Counted from the stretch's first letter, positions 36,984 to 45,599 are shown. The stretch is 64,000 nucleotides of DNA from Kolteria novifilia (GCA_007748055.1 CP036279.1:1054001-1118000), one strand, 5' to 3'. The notes: generated from the sequence alone by a model not told the origin. Program-made: numbers and translations.

Positions 36984-38075
36984 CTAGGTGAAGTCAACCG
37001 TCGGCATCCAGACCGCCTTGGGATTCGCGAACGCGTAGACGAAGTTGGTACCCATGCGAAGAACGAGCTTCGTCGGGTTGTCGACCAGCTTGACGTACGC
37101 GAAGTCGCCGAAGACCTCGGTGATTTCGCCGAGCGCCTCGTCGATCGTCGATCGCAGCCCCTCGAAGCCGGTGATCATCTCCGAGCCGTTGACCGCCCGT
37201 AGCCACGGACCGACGTCGGGCGTGATGATCGCTCGATCAACCGGAATGTAGGGCTTGGTCGTGCCGTCGGCGGCGGCGTAACGGCCGCTGTAGAAGTGCC
37301 AAGTCCAACCATTGAGATCTTCGATGAACGACCCGCGGAGCACCTGGTCGATCTTCTCCGGGGAGCCCTGGACGTACTGCTGCAACTGGGTGTTGTCACG
37401 AAGCCAGCGCTTGGCGGAATGGTGGAGCCAGATGTGCTTGGGCTCCTCGGCGTTCTCCTCCTCCGCGGCGATGCGGATGTCGTCGAGATCGTCGAGGATC
37501 TTCGCGGATGTCGAACTCCACCTGGTCCCGATCAGGTCGCCGGAGCCATTGAAATCGAGCTGCCCCTTGTGTCCGTCGGGGACGCCGAAGTCGACGGTGT
37601 AACTGGCGCCGCTGGAGCTTTCGAGGACTTGGCCCTCGTTGTTGAAATGAATCTCGCCGTCGACCAGCGTCTTCGCCAGGCAGACGGCGCGGAAGATGAG
37701 ATGCCGATCGCCGAAGTCCTCCATCTGGCGATGGATCTCCTCGCGTCCTTGCTCCTGCAACGTCTGATCGTCGGGACGACGCACCATCCGAAGCGACTCG
37801 GTCGAGAGATTGACTTCGTTGAACGCGTGCAACATGTAGACTCGGCGCTCCGCGGCGCTGGTCGGCTGAAGGACGCGAGCCGGTTGGCCGCGGAAGTTGG
37901 CTGGTGCCGGCTCCTTCATCGCTTCGCGATAGGCGAACTCGAAGCGATCGCCGGTGTAGTCGCGCGATTGGCGACCGTAGAATTCCACCAGCGGATGGTG
38001 GAAATACTTGCCGGCCTCCTCAACGTAGGTCTCGGTCATGACGCGCGGGTGAAGGACTTCATCGAGCGTGTACAT
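36984..38075 (-). CDS. Major capsid protein
   Basis: 363 residues. The ATG at 38075 is preceded by GAGGAG. The long N-terminal arm (MYTLDEVLHPRVMTETYVEE...HHPLVEFYGRQSRDYTGDRFEF) and the body resemble the lambda gpE-type HK97-fold major capsid protein group. Supporting segments are HIWLHHSAKRWLRDNTQLQQYVQG, DQVLRGSFIEDLNGWTWHFYSG (small antiparallel P-domain-like stretch) and the C-terminal FVYAFANPKAVW. The place after protease/scaffold and decoration-like genes and before the connector is the standard order. A Mu gpT-like alternative cannot be excluded. Confidence 0.75.
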   Translation of the reverse strand: MYTLDEVLHPRVMTETYVEEAGKYFHHPLVEFYGRQSRDYTGDRFEFAYREAMKEPAPANFRGQPARVLQPTSAAERRVYMLHAFNEVNLSTESLRMVRRPDDQTLQEQGREEIHRQMEDFGDRHLIFRAVCLAKTLVDGEIHFNNEGQVLESSSGASYTVDFGVPDGHKGQLDFNGSGDLIGTRWSSTSAKILDDLDDIRIAAEEENAEEPKHIWLHHSAKRWLRDNTQLQQYVQGSPEKIDQVLRGSFIEDLNGWTWHFYSGRYAAADGTTKPYIPVDRAIITPDVGPWLRAVNGSEMITGFEGLRSTIDEALGEITEVFGDFAYVKLVDNPTKLVLRMGTNFVYAFANPKAVWMPTVDFT

Positions 38076-38120
38076 CGGGGCTCCTCAGAATGGTTGGGGG
38101 AATGACTGGTTCGGTGCGGT

Positions 38121-38741
38121 CTATTGGCCGTGCTCGTCGCTGAAGCGGACGCCGCTCAGCTTCGCGCTTGAGTCCGCGCGGATGGCATCGAGGTCGCCGA
38201 GAAGGAGGGATGTCCGAACGACGCCTTGGATGAGCAGGCCGGACGACTTGTGGACGTCGACGGTGTTGTCGTCGTTGCGGAGGGAAACCGAGTCGAGCAG
38301 GATGCCGCGACAGGTCGCCGAGCCGTCCTCGGCGAAGACCGCGTCGTTCTCCTCCACGTCGATCGCCTCGTCGACGGTGAGCGAGTTGGCGTCGTAGTCG
38401 ACCGCGGTGACGCTCAGTCCGGTCTGGCTCCCGACGGTGATCACGTCTCCCACGACGAAGGGCGCGGCGGTGACGACCGTGAGCAGACTGGTTCCCTCGC
38501 CGGAGCTCGAGGACTCGTCGGCCGCGAGCGTGGTTCGCTTGCAAGGAGACCAGAGCTTGCTCGCGGTGACCTGGCCCATCAGCCAGCCAGCGCGAATCTC
38601 GTGTTCGTAGCCAACGAGGCCGCCGTCGCGACTCTCCTTGCCGACGATGATCGGGACGCGGACCGCGCCCAGATGTGACAAGAGGATGTCAGGACTTTCG
38701 AGCGTGTGGATCGTCTCGTAGCCGGGAAGTGAACGATTCAT
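38121..38741 (-). CDS. Head decoration-like protein
   Basis: 206 residues. The ATG at 38741 is preceded by AGAGGAA. Beta-rich with GWLMGQVTASKLWSPCKRTTLAADESSSSGEG, then VVGDVITVGSQTGLSVTAVDYDANSLTV (two repeated D-x-I-T-V strands). This is the pattern of a capsid-stabilising trimer with an inserted beta-domain, as in long gpD-like decoration proteins. Contains the DESSSSGEG serine run. It lies between scaffold and capsid genes, the usual decoration slot. Family identity is by position and general pattern. Confidence 0.55.
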   Translation of the reverse strand: MNRSLPGYETIHTLESPDILLSHLGAVRVPIIVGKESRDGGLVGYEHEIRAGWLMGQVTASKLWSPCKRTTLAADESSSSGEGTSLLTVVTAAPFVVGDVITVGSQTGLSVTAVDYDANSLTVDEAIDVEENDAVFAEDGSATCRGILLDSVSLRNDDNTVDVHKSSGLLIQGVVRTSLLLGDLDAIRADSSAKLSGVRFSDEHGQ

Positions 38742-38799
38742 CTAGGGATTCCTCTTTAACGATGGTTCGGGTGGATTGAGAAACGACGAGGGTGGCGGG

Positions 38800-39441
38800 T
38801 CACTCGGGACGAAAGCCGCGGGCGATCTCCCGTGCCCGTTGAGGCGACATCGGGTTCCGGGCGCCGACGACGGGTGGTTGACTGGTCGCCGCTTGCCGGG
38901 TCCGCCGCCGAAGGGGGAGCGCCGCTTCGCTGGGAATATCCTCGAAGGGTGTCAGCAGCGACAAGCGGAAGCCGATCGAGGCTCCCGTCTCGAGGAGATC
39001 GGCACGTCGCGCGGGGAGGATGCGTCCTTGCCGGACCAGCCGGTCGAGCGAGTTCGTGAAGTGACGCTCACGCTGAGCCAGGCTCTTTCGGCGTTCGGCG
39101 GCGAGTCGACGCGTCGTCCGATCGAGCGCGAGTTGGAGCTGGTGCACATCGGTCGGGGCGTCGCCGCTCCTTGGGACCGAATGCTCCGCGTCTTCCTCGG
39201 TGACTTGATCGTCGAGCACGCGCTGTTTGAGCTGGAGCAACTCGTCGAGAAGGGTCTCGGCGTTCGTGTCGGGAGGAAGTTTGAGTCCCAAACCCGATGC
39301 GTCGAGCAACGCGTTGATCGCGGCGATGACGTCCGAGATCGAGACGCTCTCGAACTCGCTCGAACTCTCCTTGGGAGGGGACGCGTCGGGCGTGTTCGGG
39401 GCGAGGTCCGTGGCTGGGCTGGAGCGATGGTCCTTGGGCAT
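38800..39441 (-). CDS. Nested in-frame scaffold (internal start)
   Basis: The internal ATG at 39441 (codon 195 of the protease gene) is preceded by AAAGGAG eight bases upstream, as strong as any SD in the window. Starting there gives a 213-residue protein, MPKDHRSSPATDLAPNTPDA onward, that is exactly the helical scaffold part. Nested scaffold genes made from an internal start are established for phage Mu (gpZ within gpI) and lambda (Nu3 within C). Its existence here is a prediction from the SD and domain boundary. Confidence 0.72.
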   Translation of the reverse strand: MPKDHRSSPATDLAPNTPDASPPKESSSEFESVSISDVIAAINALLDASGLGLKLPPDTNAETLLDELLQLKQRVLDDQVTEEDAEHSVPRSGDAPTDVHQLQLALDRTTRRLAAERRKSLAQRERHFTNSLDRLVRQGRILPARRADLLETGASIGFRLSLLTPFEDIPSEAALPLRRRTRQAATSQPPVVGARNPMSPQRAREIARGFRPE

Positions 39442-40023
39442 CGCGGATTCTCCTTTGGAGGAAAGGGCTAGTTGACGAAATGGCTGTTGATCGGACACGA
39501 CAGGGAGGGACACGAGCGCCAAGTGAGTCAGCATCATGTCGTAGCGGTGGCCCGCCCCGTCGCGCCAGGGAGCTTGGACCTCGACGGAGACGTCCTGGAC
39601 GGTGGTGCCGATGCGACGAACATCGTCGTGGCTCGCGGCCCAGAAGCGGGCGACGAGGCCGTTGTCCACGACGACCAGAGCAGTGAGTTCGCCGATTTTG
39701 TCCCGGGCGTCGTCGCTGTGGTTCCAGACCACGGGGATGCGAACGCCCCGGCCGCGAGCACGGCGCCAGGAGTCGGCGAGCCGGCGGAGTGTCTGCTGGG
39801 TGACACGCCAAGGGCCTTGAGGAGTCTCCCAACGGCCGGCGCGCAGGATTTCCTTCTCGTAGTAGCGTCGTGTCGCCACGTCGGAGGCGCGGTCGTCTGG
39901 GGCGATCGCGGGGTGGGCGGATTCCTCGACGCCGCCGACCGCCAGACGCAAACGGAAGCGCCGTGGTGGTGGCGAGTTCGAGCCGATTGCCCGAGAGTCA
40001 CTGATGGTTGGTTGCTGAGTCAC
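38800..40023 (-). CDS. Prohead protease with C-terminal scaffold (Mu gpI-like)
   Basis: 407 residues. The GTG at 40023 has GGGAGG upstream. The N-terminal half resembles the Mu gpI protease: VRIPVVWNHSDDARDKIGELTALVVVDNG and VQDVSVEVQAP with LTHLALVSLPVV. This is the motif order of gpI-type self-cleaving prohead proteases, whose active-site residues are not securely assigned here. The C-terminal half from residue 195 is a helical, charged region (AETLLDELLQLKQRVLDDQVTE) typical of scaffold. A second in-frame start, listed separately, would produce scaffold alone. It includes KESSSEFES, another short Ser run. Confidence 0.75.
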   Translation of the reverse strand: MTQQPTISDSRAIGSNSPPPRRFRLRLAVGGVEESAHPAIAPDDRASDVATRRYYEKEILRAGRWETPQGPWRVTQQTLRRLADSWRRARGRGVRIPVVWNHSDDARDKIGELTALVVVDNGLVARFWAASHDDVRRIGTTVQDVSVEVQAPWRDGAGHRYDMMLTHLALVSLPVVSDQQPFRQLALSSKGESAMPKDHRSSPATDLAPNTPDASPPKESSSEFESVSISDVIAAINALLDASGLGLKLPPDTNAETLLDELLQLKQRVLDDQVTEEDAEHSVPRSGDAPTDVHQLQLALDRTTRRLAAERRKSLAQRERHFTNSLDRLVRQGRILPARRADLLETGASIGFRLSLLTPFEDIPSEAALPLRRRTRQAATSQPPVVGARNPMSPQRAREIARGFRPE

Positions 40024-41219
40024 GCAAGCCCTCCCGGCGATACCGGCCAGGTTCGACTTGCTGCTTGCTTCACTCGATTGGTGCGTGAAGATTACTCGTC
40101 GGCGAGGATCGATTCAACGGCTACTCCAGCGCGTCCTAGAAACTTTTTCGTCGTCGGTTGGCAACGTCGTGACATGGCAATGGCGCGAGTGAGAAAGGCG
40201 GGAGAAAGGATGCCGTCGGTCCGTCTCCAGACGCGCGAACCTCCCGTCAGAGCGAGAGAGTCCAGTTGGGGATTTCCCCCAAGTGGGGGGCTTGGCTATA
40301 CGCCGATTGATCGCGGAAGCATTGCCTGGTGCCATGTCCATGCTCGCATGGGCATGCGGGAAGCGCCTCTCTATTGGGAAGACACCCGATGGGGCACGGA
40401 TCTATGGTCGCTGGTCGACCCGGCGACCGAGAAAACTGGTGAGGATTTGGAGAAGATCGCGATCAGCGAGGAGAGAAGCCCCCCGAGAACGAAACCCAAA
40501 AAATGGCGGAGGAAATGCGCCAGATGGGTGATCGACAAAATGGCGATCAGAAACAGAATGAATTGACCCTGGGGCCGCCGCCCAGCCGAAGCCGCGGGAA
40601 CCATACCAGACCGGGCGGCGGACACCAGGTCAATGCTTCACACCGCATGTCAACACTCGTTCGGTTGACATGTTGGGTGCCGACGGGATGGGCGAGCCGG
40701 TCATGCCAGTCCGCCCGAGCAACCCCAAGTCATTCTAGCGTCGACGTTTGCTCAACCCCTCGAGCGTCGCGTCGACTTTCCCTGTCAGCACTTGGACCTA
40801 GTTTGCGAAAGCCAAGTCTTTTCCGCATTAGGGAAAACCCTAGCGCATCAGCCTTTTCTTGCGTTTCTGACCCCGATTTTTCCGCCGCCCCTCTCTAGAC
40901 TTCCGTTGGTGCGGTTTCCTCCAGCATTTCGCTCAGACGGCCCGCTCTCCAACCGGCCCCGGAAGACCAACCGGGCCCGCGATCCATTGCCCCTTCCTAC
41001 CGGACGCGACCGAACCGGAGATTGGTGTCGCGATTTCGATCTGAGTACAATGGCAGCGAGGCATGAGATCCAACAATCATGCCCCACGGACATCAGCGAC
41101 TTTGGTCGATTGGGGTGACCCGCGGCCGGCGTCGCGACGCGACCACGGAAGCCGCGCGACGGTCCTCACGAGTCCGACCGCGGCGGCTGCGTTTGAGGAT
41201 CCTCTCCGCAGGGGGCAGC
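40024..41219. other. Non-coding left flank of the kinase-like gene
   Basis: About 1.2 kb with no supported gene, between the protease gene (minus) and the kinase-like gene (plus). Contains a GGGTGCC-type element at 40328-40387. A minus-strand 84-codon hydrophobic frame (40371-40625) has no SD and was not accepted. No promoter could be assigned. Confidence 0.4.
40328..40387 (+). repeat. GGGTGCC-type hairpin element, copy C
   Basis: GGTGCCATGTCCATGCTCGC continues to ATGGGCATGCGGGAAGCGC and a CTATTGGGAAGACACCC tail. The core stem CCATGC-TC-GCATGG differs from copy A by paired changes. Together with the copy at 42251-42304 in the same orientation it brackets the kinase-like gene. Confidence 0.65.
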
Positions 41220-42200
41220 ATGGCATCGTCGGATAGGTCGCATTCTCCCGTGCATGGTCGTCGACCGACGGAAACCGATCCGCGCCTCGACTCTCGGTTG
41301 GCCGCGATCGACGTCGAGGCTCGACGGGTGTGGATCTCCAAACTGCTGGGGCGAGCGATTGGCCCGTTCCGCCCGAGTCACCTTCTCTGGAAAGACGAAA
41401 CCGGCGCCTTCCTGGAAGCGACCGAGATGGCCAAGGATCGCAAGGTCCGCTTGAAGGTCCTGTGGCCGCAGATCGTGATGGACGACGAAGCGCTCTCCCG
41501 CTTCGTGCGCGCGATGCGTGTCACCATCGACCTCAAGCATCCCAATCTCATCCGCTTGATCGCGGCCGGCAATGACGGCGACTACTGTTACATGGCGTCG
41601 GAACTCTTCGACGGCGAACCGCTCGGCATGCTCATGGGCCGACACGGTCGCCTCGAGCGTCTCAGCATCGATCAGGTACTCAGGGTCGGCATGGATATCG
41701 CCGCGGCGCTCGATCACGTCGTCGCGCGAAACATCGTTCATCGTGACATCAGGCCGTCAAACATCCTGATCGGTCGCGACGGGACGGCCAAACTCGACAA
41801 CCTCATCGTCGCCAAGGCGATCGCGGGCGCCAGCCACGACAAGATTAGCGTTGTCGGCGTGCACGAGTACCTCGTCGACTTGGCGTACATGTCGCCCGAG
41901 GCTCTTCTCGAGGAGGGCGCCATCGGCTTCACGGCGGACATCTACTCGCTAGGGGCGACTCTCTTCTACGCCCTGACGGGACAGCCGCCGTTCGCGTCCG
42001 AGACGTTGGTCGAGCTGGGTCGACAGATTCGGGAAGAGCCGCCGATCTTTCCGGAAACGCTTCGGCAGAACGTTCCCGTGGAACTGCAAAACACCATCGG
42101 CCGCGCGATGGCCAAGGACCCGAAGGATCGCTTCAGCACTCCCGGCGAGTTGCTGCGAACGCTCGCCTCGATCGCCAAGTCGGTCGGCTTGGACGCCTAG
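41220..42200 (+). CDS. Serine/threonine kinase-like protein with degenerate active site
   Basis: 326 residues. The ATG at 41220 follows AGGGGGC. Kinase features are VRLKVL (Lys79, ATP-anchoring), HRDIRPSNIL (Asp176, Asn181; the usual Lys is Arg), YMSPE (APE-equivalent), FTADIYSLGATLFYALTGQPPF and DRFSTP. The glycine-rich loop is not recognisable (LLGRAIGPFRPSHLLW). Where DFG is expected the sequence is KLDNLIVAKA, so the magnesium-binding Asp is missing or shifted by one. It may be a pseudokinase. There is no transmembrane segment. It is the only plus-strand gene inside the capsid-tail module, between portal and protease, replacing the usual head-morphogenesis gene. Similar kinases are common in planctomycete chromosomes, so acquisition from the host is plausible. 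Confidence 0.82.
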   Translation: MASSDRSHSPVHGRRPTETDPRLDSRLAAIDVEARRVWISKLLGRAIGPFRPSHLLWKDETGAFLEATEMAKDRKVRLKVLWPQIVMDDEALSRFVRAMRVTIDLKHPNLIRLIAAGNDGDYCYMASELFDGEPLGMLMGRHGRLERLSIDQVLRVGMDIAAALDHVVARNIVHRDIRPSNILIGRDGTAKLDNLIVAKAIAGASHDKISVVGVHEYLVDLAYMSPEALLEEGAIGFTADIYSLGATLFYALTGQPPFASETLVELGRQIREEPPIFPETLRQNVPVELQNTIGRAMAKDPKDRFSTPGELLRTLASIAKSVGLDA

Positions 42201-42250
42201 CGGTCCGGCGCGCTCGTCGCTGCCTATGCCACGTCACTCTCTCGGATGGG

Positions 42251-42304
42251 ATGTCCGCGCTCGCGCGAGCGTGCTGGAAAGAGCGCTGATTGCGGAAGGC
42301 ATCC
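42251..42304 (+). repeat. GGGTGCC-type hairpin element, copy D
   Basis: ATGTCCGCGCTCGCGCGAGC then a GTGCTGGAAAGAGCGCTGATTGC tail and GGAAGGCATCC. It aligns along its length with copy C (ATGTCC, GCTCGC core, TGC.GGAA.GCGC, ATTG.GGAAG.CA). GCTCGCGCGAGC is a perfect palindrome. The copy lies 50 bases after the kinase-like gene's stop codon. Confidence 0.55.
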
Positions 42305-42327
42305 TCAAGGGTTGCGGGAAACGCATG

Positions 42328-43635
42328 TCACTGTCTATCCTGTTGGGCCTCGTCGTCAGTCATTGGACTCTCCGATGCCGGCGCCGCGGTCGAACTCGCC
42401 AGAGGCACATTGGCGATCTCGAAGAGCTTGCGGGCGTCGACGACTCCATTGGTGAACCACGGCGAGACATGCGGAGCCGTCAGCAGCGAACCGACCAACT
42501 CGATGAGTTGTTCCTTGCGACGGCTGCCAAGGGGTTGACGCGTCAAACGAACCGACGGCCGTCGGTCCTCGGGCCAGTTCAGCTCCACGAGTTTCCTGAT
42601 GACATAGCGTTCGAAGCTCGTCGCGAGTTGGGCGAGGATGCCTTCGCACGTGTGCAGCAGCACCGAGAGGTGTGTCGACGCCATCGCGTAGGAGCCGGTC
42701 GAGCTGTCTTGCGTGATCGCTCGTTCGGGAATGCCGAGCGAACGCAGCGCCGCGGCGTCGAGCGACTTGCGCCGGAGTTCGAGCGGTCCGCTCTCCTTCT
42801 GTTCCGGTGACTCCTGATAGTCGTAGAGATAACGCCCCTCGCGGTTGGTCTTGCTGGAGAGGACCAGGACGCCACCGCTTTCAATCTCGTTGCAGCGTTC
42901 GCGCATCACGTCCATCGGGTCGACATACTGACCGTCGGCGCCGACGACGCCGAGATCCCCCTGGTCGATGATCGGATCGACGTCCGCCTTCTCGGGCGCC
43001 CTCGCCACCGCGTGGCCGATCGCGAACTTCGAGTACCAGATCTCCTCTTGGCGTTCGAGCTGTCGTCGCTGTTTCCATACCTCGAGCGCCGCGCCGAGAT
43101 AGCGACTGCGGCCATGGGGCTCCAGGGGCGTCGGGTCAAGCGCGAACCACCACGCGCGATCGGGCTCCAGCAGCGCGGTGTGCCCTGGGCCACGCAACTC
43201 GACTCCCGCGAAGGAACCCTCCGCGTCCAGACGCAGCCCGCTTCGCTCGAACGGAAGGTAGTCGAGCCCCGCGAGCAGCGCGAGCCCCGAGTCCGCGTCG
43301 ATGCGGTACGTCTTCTCGAACGCTGCTCGTCCATACGCGATCGCCCGCAGTCCATGCGGCAGGACGAGATGCCAGTGCTCGAAAAGGTTCTTCGCGAGCG
43401 GTTGGGCCCGCGGGTCCTCGGTCTCGATCGCGACCTCCACCGATTCGATGATCGACGTCAGGATCACGTAGCCGAGCTTGAACTGGTAGTCCGCCTCGAT
43501 TCCCTCGACGAGTCGAGCCAGCGACGCCGGTTCCTGGCGACGGGCCTTTCGGAGAATCGCGTGATGCCGAGCGCGAAGCGGCGCCTCGGCGCGGTCCTTG
43601 TTGACGGGGCGAGATCGGGGAGTCGAGTCATTCAT
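42328..43635 (-). CDS. Phage portal protein (DUF935/Mu gp29-like)
   Basis: 435 residues. The portal is the dodecameric ring through which DNA enters the head. ATG 43635 overlaps the terminase stop as ATGA. Recognisable stretches are LVEGIEADYQFKLGYVILTS, EHWHLVLPHGLRAIAYGRAAFEKTY (the F.DAI..G....E conserved element), YLPFERSGLRLDAEG, GRSRYLGAALEVWKQRRQLE and IGHAVARAPEKAD. The C-terminal helical part LSVLLHTCEGILAQLATSFERYVIRKLVELNW fits the wing and stem. DUF935 is the Mu-type portal family. The next gene in this direction would normally be a Mu gpF-like morphogenesis gene; here the kinase cassette lies instead. Confidence 0.83.
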   Translation of the reverse strand: MNDSTPRSRPVNKDRAEAPLRARHHAILRKARRQEPASLARLVEGIEADYQFKLGYVILTSIIESVEVAIETEDPRAQPLAKNLFEHWHLVLPHGLRAIAYGRAAFEKTYRIDADSGLALLAGLDYLPFERSGLRLDAEGSFAGVELRGPGHTALLEPDRAWWFALDPTPLEPHGRSRYLGAALEVWKQRRQLERQEEIWYSKFAIGHAVARAPEKADVDPIIDQGDLGVVGADGQYVDPMDVMRERCNEIESGGVLVLSSKTNREGRYLYDYQESPEQKESGPLELRRKSLDAAALRSLGIPERAITQDSSTGSYAMASTHLSVLLHTCEGILAQLATSFERYVIRKLVELNWPEDRRPSVRLTRQPLGSRRKEQLIELVGSLLTAPHVSPWFTNGVVDARKLFEIANVPLASSTAAPASESPMTDDEAQQDRQ

Positions 43636-44969
43636 GATTGGGCTCTTCTTCGTTTGCGGGTTCGTGAACAACGGGCGTTCTTCTTCGTCCTGGCGGTTCT
43701 CGGGAGGGAGGCTTTGGGGCGCGGGGGCGATGTCGCGTGGACACACGCCGCGTCGTAGCCGAGCGCCGCCGCCCAGAAGCGATCGGCGTGCCCGCTCGCG
43801 CTTCGTTCCGTCTCGACGCGATCGACACCACCGACGATACGGGTTCGTTTGACTTGACGCAGATCGTCGCGCAGGACCGGATCGTCGGGAATCCGGACCA
43901 ACCGCTCGGCGAATGCGACCGCCAGGCGGCGCGCGAGTCTTCCCTGCACGCCGGCCGAAAGGACAACTCCCTCGACGACGCCGGGATGGCTTGCCTCGAG
44001 TTCCTCGGCCAACTGGTAGCCGATGCCGCCCTTGTCGATCGCGCACGCGACAACGTGCCGCGTCAAGCGTTTGCTGATCGCGTCGCGCTGTTCGCCAAAG
44101 GAGGCCCCCGCGAGGACCGTCAAGTCGCGACACCAACAGACATCGCCCATCCGCTGCCACGTCCAGATCACCGTCAGATCGCGCGTGCGGCCGACGTCGA
44201 CCCCGAGGTAGAGCTCCGGGCGCTCTCGTTGCTTGGGGCCCTCCTTGTTCCAAAGCGTCTCGGTCTGGCAAGCGATGATGTCCTCGAACCGCAGGATGCC
44301 CTCCTCGTCGGCCGACCAATCGCCGTCGAGCAAGTGAGAGCGGCTCAACGGGTCGAGTTGCCCGAGGCTCTCGAGGTAGCTTTCCCGTTCGAGATGCGGG
44401 TTGTCCATCAGGGTCGCGGAGAGGAAGACCCGCTCGGGGGGGCGCGGGTCGAGCAGGAATCGTTGGCGAACCCAATCGTGTCCCAAGCCGCCGGGATTCG
44501 TCGCCGCCCGGATTCGCAGGGGGACGAATGCTCCCTGAAGTCGTCGCAGTCGCGAGAAAAGGTACGTGTAGTCGGTTTCGCGAAACTGCGTCAGCTCGTC
44601 GAAGCCGATGTACTGGAACTCGCTCGACTGGTAGCGGTAGCGATCGCGCGGGTGGTCGAGATAGCCGAAGCTGAGCGTGGAGCCCGAGGGGAATGTCCAC
44701 GTCTTGTCACTCTGGTTCCACTTCGCGTCGGTGCCGGCGAGCCACTGATGGGCGCGGTCGATCAACGCCCCAGGGAGGGCGAGGTCGGCCAGGGTTCGTC
44801 GAAAGAGAACCGCCGCGTAGCCCGGATGATCGACGTATTGCAGGGCCGCCATGAGGAGGGCGTCGCTCTTGCCCCCGCCCGCCGCGCCGCCAAAGAGAGC
44901 CTCGAGCCCCGAAAGGAGCAGGAAGGCCGCTTGCTTGGTTGTCGGCCGATGGACGATGTAGTCAGTCAT
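43632..44969 (-). CDS. Terminase large subunit
   Basis: 445 residues. ATPase-nuclease motor that packages DNA into proheads. The ATG at 44969 overlaps the end of the small-subunit gene by 8 bases. The Walker A-like motif GGAAGGGKS is at 27-35, Walker B YIGFDE at 120-125, and coupling motif AATNPGG at 155-161. The RNase H-like nuclease domain begins LYLGVDVGRTRDLTVI with catalytic Asp258, and HADRFWAAALGYDA is near the C-terminus. All essential acidic residues seem intact, so packaging activity is predicted to be retained. The headful/Mu-like type is inferred from the adjacent DUF935 portal. Confidence 0.93.
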   Translation of the reverse strand: MTDYIVHRPTTKQAAFLLLSGLEALFGGAAGGGKSDALLMAALQYVDHPGYAAVLFRRTLADLALPGALIDRAHQWLAGTDAKWNQSDKTWTFPSGSTLSFGYLDHPRDRYRYQSSEFQYIGFDELTQFRETDYTYLFSRLRRLQGAFVPLRIRAATNPGGLGHDWVRQRFLLDPRPPERVFLSATLMDNPHLERESYLESLGQLDPLSRSHLLDGDWSADEEGILRFEDIIACQTETLWNKEGPKQRERPELYLGVDVGRTRDLTVIWTWQRMGDVCWCRDLTVLAGASFGEQRDAISKRLTRHVVACAIDKGGIGYQLAEELEASHPGVVEGVVLSAGVQGRLARRLAVAFAERLVRIPDDPVLRDDLRQVKRTRIVGGVDRVETERSASGHADRFWAAALGYDAACVHATSPPRPKASLPRTARTKKNARCSRTRKRRRAQS

Positions 44970-45450
44970 CCTCGGCTGAGTCAGTTCCTTCAGGCGCGGC
45001 AGGGACGAGGCCAGACTCCGCCAGGACCGCGAGGATGGAGGCGATTCGATCGATGTCATGGTCCGGTGACTCCTTGGGCGTGGACCGTGGGGCGGCGCCG
45101 TCCCGCGAGGGCGCTCGTTGATTGGAGAGGCCATCGAGCCCCAGGAGCTTGCCGCGTCGTTCCAGGATCTTGAGGGCACGATCGATCGACTTCTCGTCCC
45201 CCTTGAGCGCGGAGGACCAGACCGACACCAGGAGCCGATTGAGTCGTTCGAGTTCCAAGAGGCGTACCTCCTCGGTCGTCTCTCGACTCGATTTCCTCAA
45301 GGCGCTGGTCACGGCTTGATGGGCGGAGCGCCGGTTGGAGTAGCCGACCTTCTCGGCGATCTCCTCGTAGGAGAGTCCCGCCTTTCGCAGTTCCAGAGCC
45401 CGTTCTTGGCGCGAGCACGCCGCCGCGGTGATCGTTCGTTTTGCTGTCAT
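44962..45450 (-). CDS. Terminase small subunit-like HTH protein
   Basis: 162 residues from ATG 45450. The N-terminal helix-turn-helix (RQERALELRKAGLSYEEIAEKVGYSNRRSAHQAVTSALRK) is the DNA-recognition module common in small terminases. A helical oligomerisation segment follows (EEVRLLELERLNRLLVSVWSSALKGDEKSIDRALKILERRGKLLGLD), and then a polar tail. Immediately upstream of, and overlapping, the large terminase gene. An alternative start further up is less likely because it would extend into the repeat region. Confidence 0.85.
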   Translation of the reverse strand: MTAKRTITAAACSRQERALELRKAGLSYEEIAEKVGYSNRRSAHQAVTSALRKSSRETTEEVRLLELERLNRLLVSVWSSALKGDEKSIDRALKILERRGKLLGLDGLSNQRAPSRDGAAPRSTPKESPDHDIDRIASILAVLAESGLVPAAPEGTDSAEDD

Positions 45451-45599
45451 GTGTCCATTCCATGTCACTCCCCTGATCCTCGATTGCTTCCTCGCTTGCT
45501 GCCGGATGTCATGCCCGGGCTCCACTCCCCGTGGTGGTTCCCGCATTCGTCTCTGGGGACCAGAACACCGAGAACCACTCGCGTCAGGCAATGATGCTC

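Noticed and set aside
40371-40625. 84-codon hydrophobic minus-strand frame that could be a holin
   Set aside because: No Shine-Dalgarno, partly overlaps the dispersed repeat, and the hydrophobic stretch could arise by chance; not strong enough to call.
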